Shown here piece after piece: positions 41,814 through 42,903 of a stretch of DNA of 42,903 bases; positions within the stretch are counted from its first letter, which is position 1, and every line of letters begins with the position of its first letter. The notes under the pieces are model-generated. The model worked only from the letters and a program-made list of their open reading frames with translations, made no database searches and had not been told where the DNA came from. Source of the DNA: Flavobacterium sp. (lineage in GTDB: Bacteria; Bacteroidota; Bacteroidia; Flavobacteriales; Flavobacteriaceae); the NCBI RefSeq assembly GCF_027484945.1, contig NZ_JAIXRZ010000005.1:1-42903 (forward strand), written 5' to 3'. A program made the position numbers and the translations under genes.

Positions 41814-42903
41814 ATGAAAAACGTATATCTAGATAATGCGGCTACAACGCCAATGCGACCAGAAGTAATTGATCACATGGTGCAAATCATGCAATCCGAA
41901 TATGGTAATGCATCTTCAACCCATAGTTTTGGTCGCAGCGCAAAAACCATTTTGGAATCAGCACGTAAATCGATTGCAAAAATTATGGGATGTGAGGCGC
42001 GCGAACTCATTTTTACTTCCAATGCAACCGAAGCAACTAATTTGATTTTAACAAGTGTGGTGCGTGACTTAGGAGTTCGTCGTTTGGTTACTTCAAAAAT
42101 GGAGCATCACGCTACTTTGTATACGGTTTCTAAATTGGAAAAAGACTATGCGGTAGAAGTTGTTTATTTACCTTCAAATACCGATGGCACGATTGATATT
42201 TCGGACTTACACTCGATTTTGGCTGATGAAAAGCCTACGCTGGTGACGTTAATGCACGTAAACAACGAAACGGGCGCATTGTTGGATATTAAAGCAGTAG
42301 GCGAACTATGTCATGCACACCATGCTTTATTTCATTGCGACACGGTGCAATCGGTTGGAAAATGGGACTTTAATTTGCATGAATTACCGGTAGATTTTAT
42401 TGTGGCTAGCGCTCATAAGTTTCACGGCCCCAAAGGTGTTGGATTTGCTTATATTTCTAAGGCAGTAGTTTTAAAACCTTTGATTGTAGGCGGTGAACAA
42501 GAGAAAGGATTGCGAGCAGGCACAGAAGCAGTTCATCAAATTGCAGGAATGTCAAAAGCATTAGCGTTGGATATTGCTGAGTTGGCCCATGATCAAGGGT
42601 ATATTGAATCGCTAAAAAATTATTGCTGGGAACAATTTGAATTGGCTTTTCCAGGGATTAAAATGAATGGAAGTTCGACTTTTTATAATATTTTGAATGT
42701 AACCTTACCCATGAGTGAGGAGAAAGCAGCCATGCTATTATTTAATTTGGATATGAAAGGTATTGCGGTTTCTCGTGGAAGCGCATGCCAAAGCGGAAGT
42801 TCAAAGCCCTCACACGTATTAGAACAGTTTGTTGCTGCCGAAGATTTGAAGCGACCTGCTCTGCGAATTTCGTTCAGTCGATACAACACGAAAGAAGATA
42901 TAG
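41814..42903 (+). CDS. Cysteine desulfurase (NifS/IscS type), C-terminal end cut by the window
   Basis: The open frame from ATG 41814 has 363 complete codons and continues past the right edge. It shows the family opening VYLDNAATTPMRPEV, FTSNATEATNLI (about 63-74), MHVNNETGALLDI, and the PLP lysine in SAHKFHGPKGVGFAY. The active-site loop RGSACQSGSSKPSHVL carries the cysteine that takes up persulfide sulfur. It supplies sulfur for Fe-S clusters and thio-modified nucleosides or cofactors. It is 28 bp after the Smr gene, so may be in the same operon. Whether it is IscS, NifS or a dedicated enzyme cannot be told without the neighbours. Confidence 0.93.
   Translation, partial: MKNVYLDNAATTPMRPEVIDHMVQIMQSEYGNASSTHSFGRSAKTILESARKSIAKIMGCEARELIFTSNATEATNLILTSVVRDLGVRRLVTSKMEHHATLYTVSKLEKDYAVEVVYLPSNTDGTIDISDLHSILADEKPTLVTLMHVNNETGALLDIKAVGELCHAHHALFHCDTVQSVGKWDFNLHELPVDFIVASAHKFHGPKGVGFAYISKAVVLKPLIVGGEQEKGLRAGTEAVHQIAGMSKALALDIAELAHDQGYIESLKNYCWEQFELAFPGIKMNGSSTFYNILNVTLPMSEEKAAMLLFNLDMKGIAVSRGSACQSGSSKPSHVLEQFVAAEDLKRPALRISFSRYNTKEDI

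Overview
The window is chromosomal DNA from a member of the Bacteroidota, most likely Flavobacteriaceae (Flavobacterium or a close relative). The evidence is low G+C, many intergenic TAnnTTTG -7 promoter boxes (the Bacteroidota sigma-A type) with weak Shine-Dalgarno signals, and several small families I know mainly from flavobacteria (DUF6048, DUF6095, DUF6146, DUF6452, DUF6787, the CCC-motif membrane protein). A long secreted protein carrying the TWTPAL/TFTPNAGQCA tandem repeat also fits. I saw no phage, insertion sequence, CRISPR array or rRNA. Most of the window is core genome.

Layout. 1-1962 (-) is the N-terminal 654 residues of a repeat-rich surface protein that runs off the left edge. 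A tRNA-Pro with promoter and terminator follows, preceded by a palindrome-rich spacer. 2413-9016 (-) holds a methionine-type aminotransferase, a secreted protein of unknown role, and a run of udk, an FtsB/DivIC-like gene, mutA and scpA/mutB. 9110-12220 (-) is an overlapping set: a LolD-type ATPase, a polytopic membrane protein and a TIGR02757 protein. 12369-13628 (+) is folE with a CIA30-domain gene. 13714-17858 (-) has two small envelope proteins, serA and serC (serine synthesis) and a LuxC-type acyl-CoA reductase, which is divergent from a 4Fe-4S ferredoxin at 17919.

18376-28511 (+) has a carboxypeptidase-regulatory-like exported protein, ychF, a FIST sensor coupled to a hybrid histidine kinase, and parE/parC of topoisomerase IV. 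28603-33354 (-) has a TerC protein, a small lipoprotein, DUF6095, murQ, a PH-domain protein, a ZIP metal transporter and a methyltransferase. 33488-37626 holds a THUMP RNA methyltransferase plus a small membrane protein (+), which meet DUF6048/DUF6452/rlmD (-) with back-to-back stop codons. 37720 to the end holds DUF1697, DUF1003, rocD with a four-cysteine insertion, two small membrane proteins (-), a 58-residue membrane protein overlapping an Smr-domain gene, and a cysteine desulfurase cut by the right edge.

The most unusual material is intergenic. Four arrays of phase-locked 7-bp units, most sharing a TAG core, lie at 25613-25717, 30232-30350, 30391-30488 and 32450-32568; two of them begin at or within the stop codon of the neighbouring gene (parE, murQ). 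A 64-bp element at 29873-29936 folds into two nested stems. Its G.U pairs suggest the RNA is read from the + strand, antisense to its flanking genes; it may be a copy of a dispersed flavobacterial RNA.
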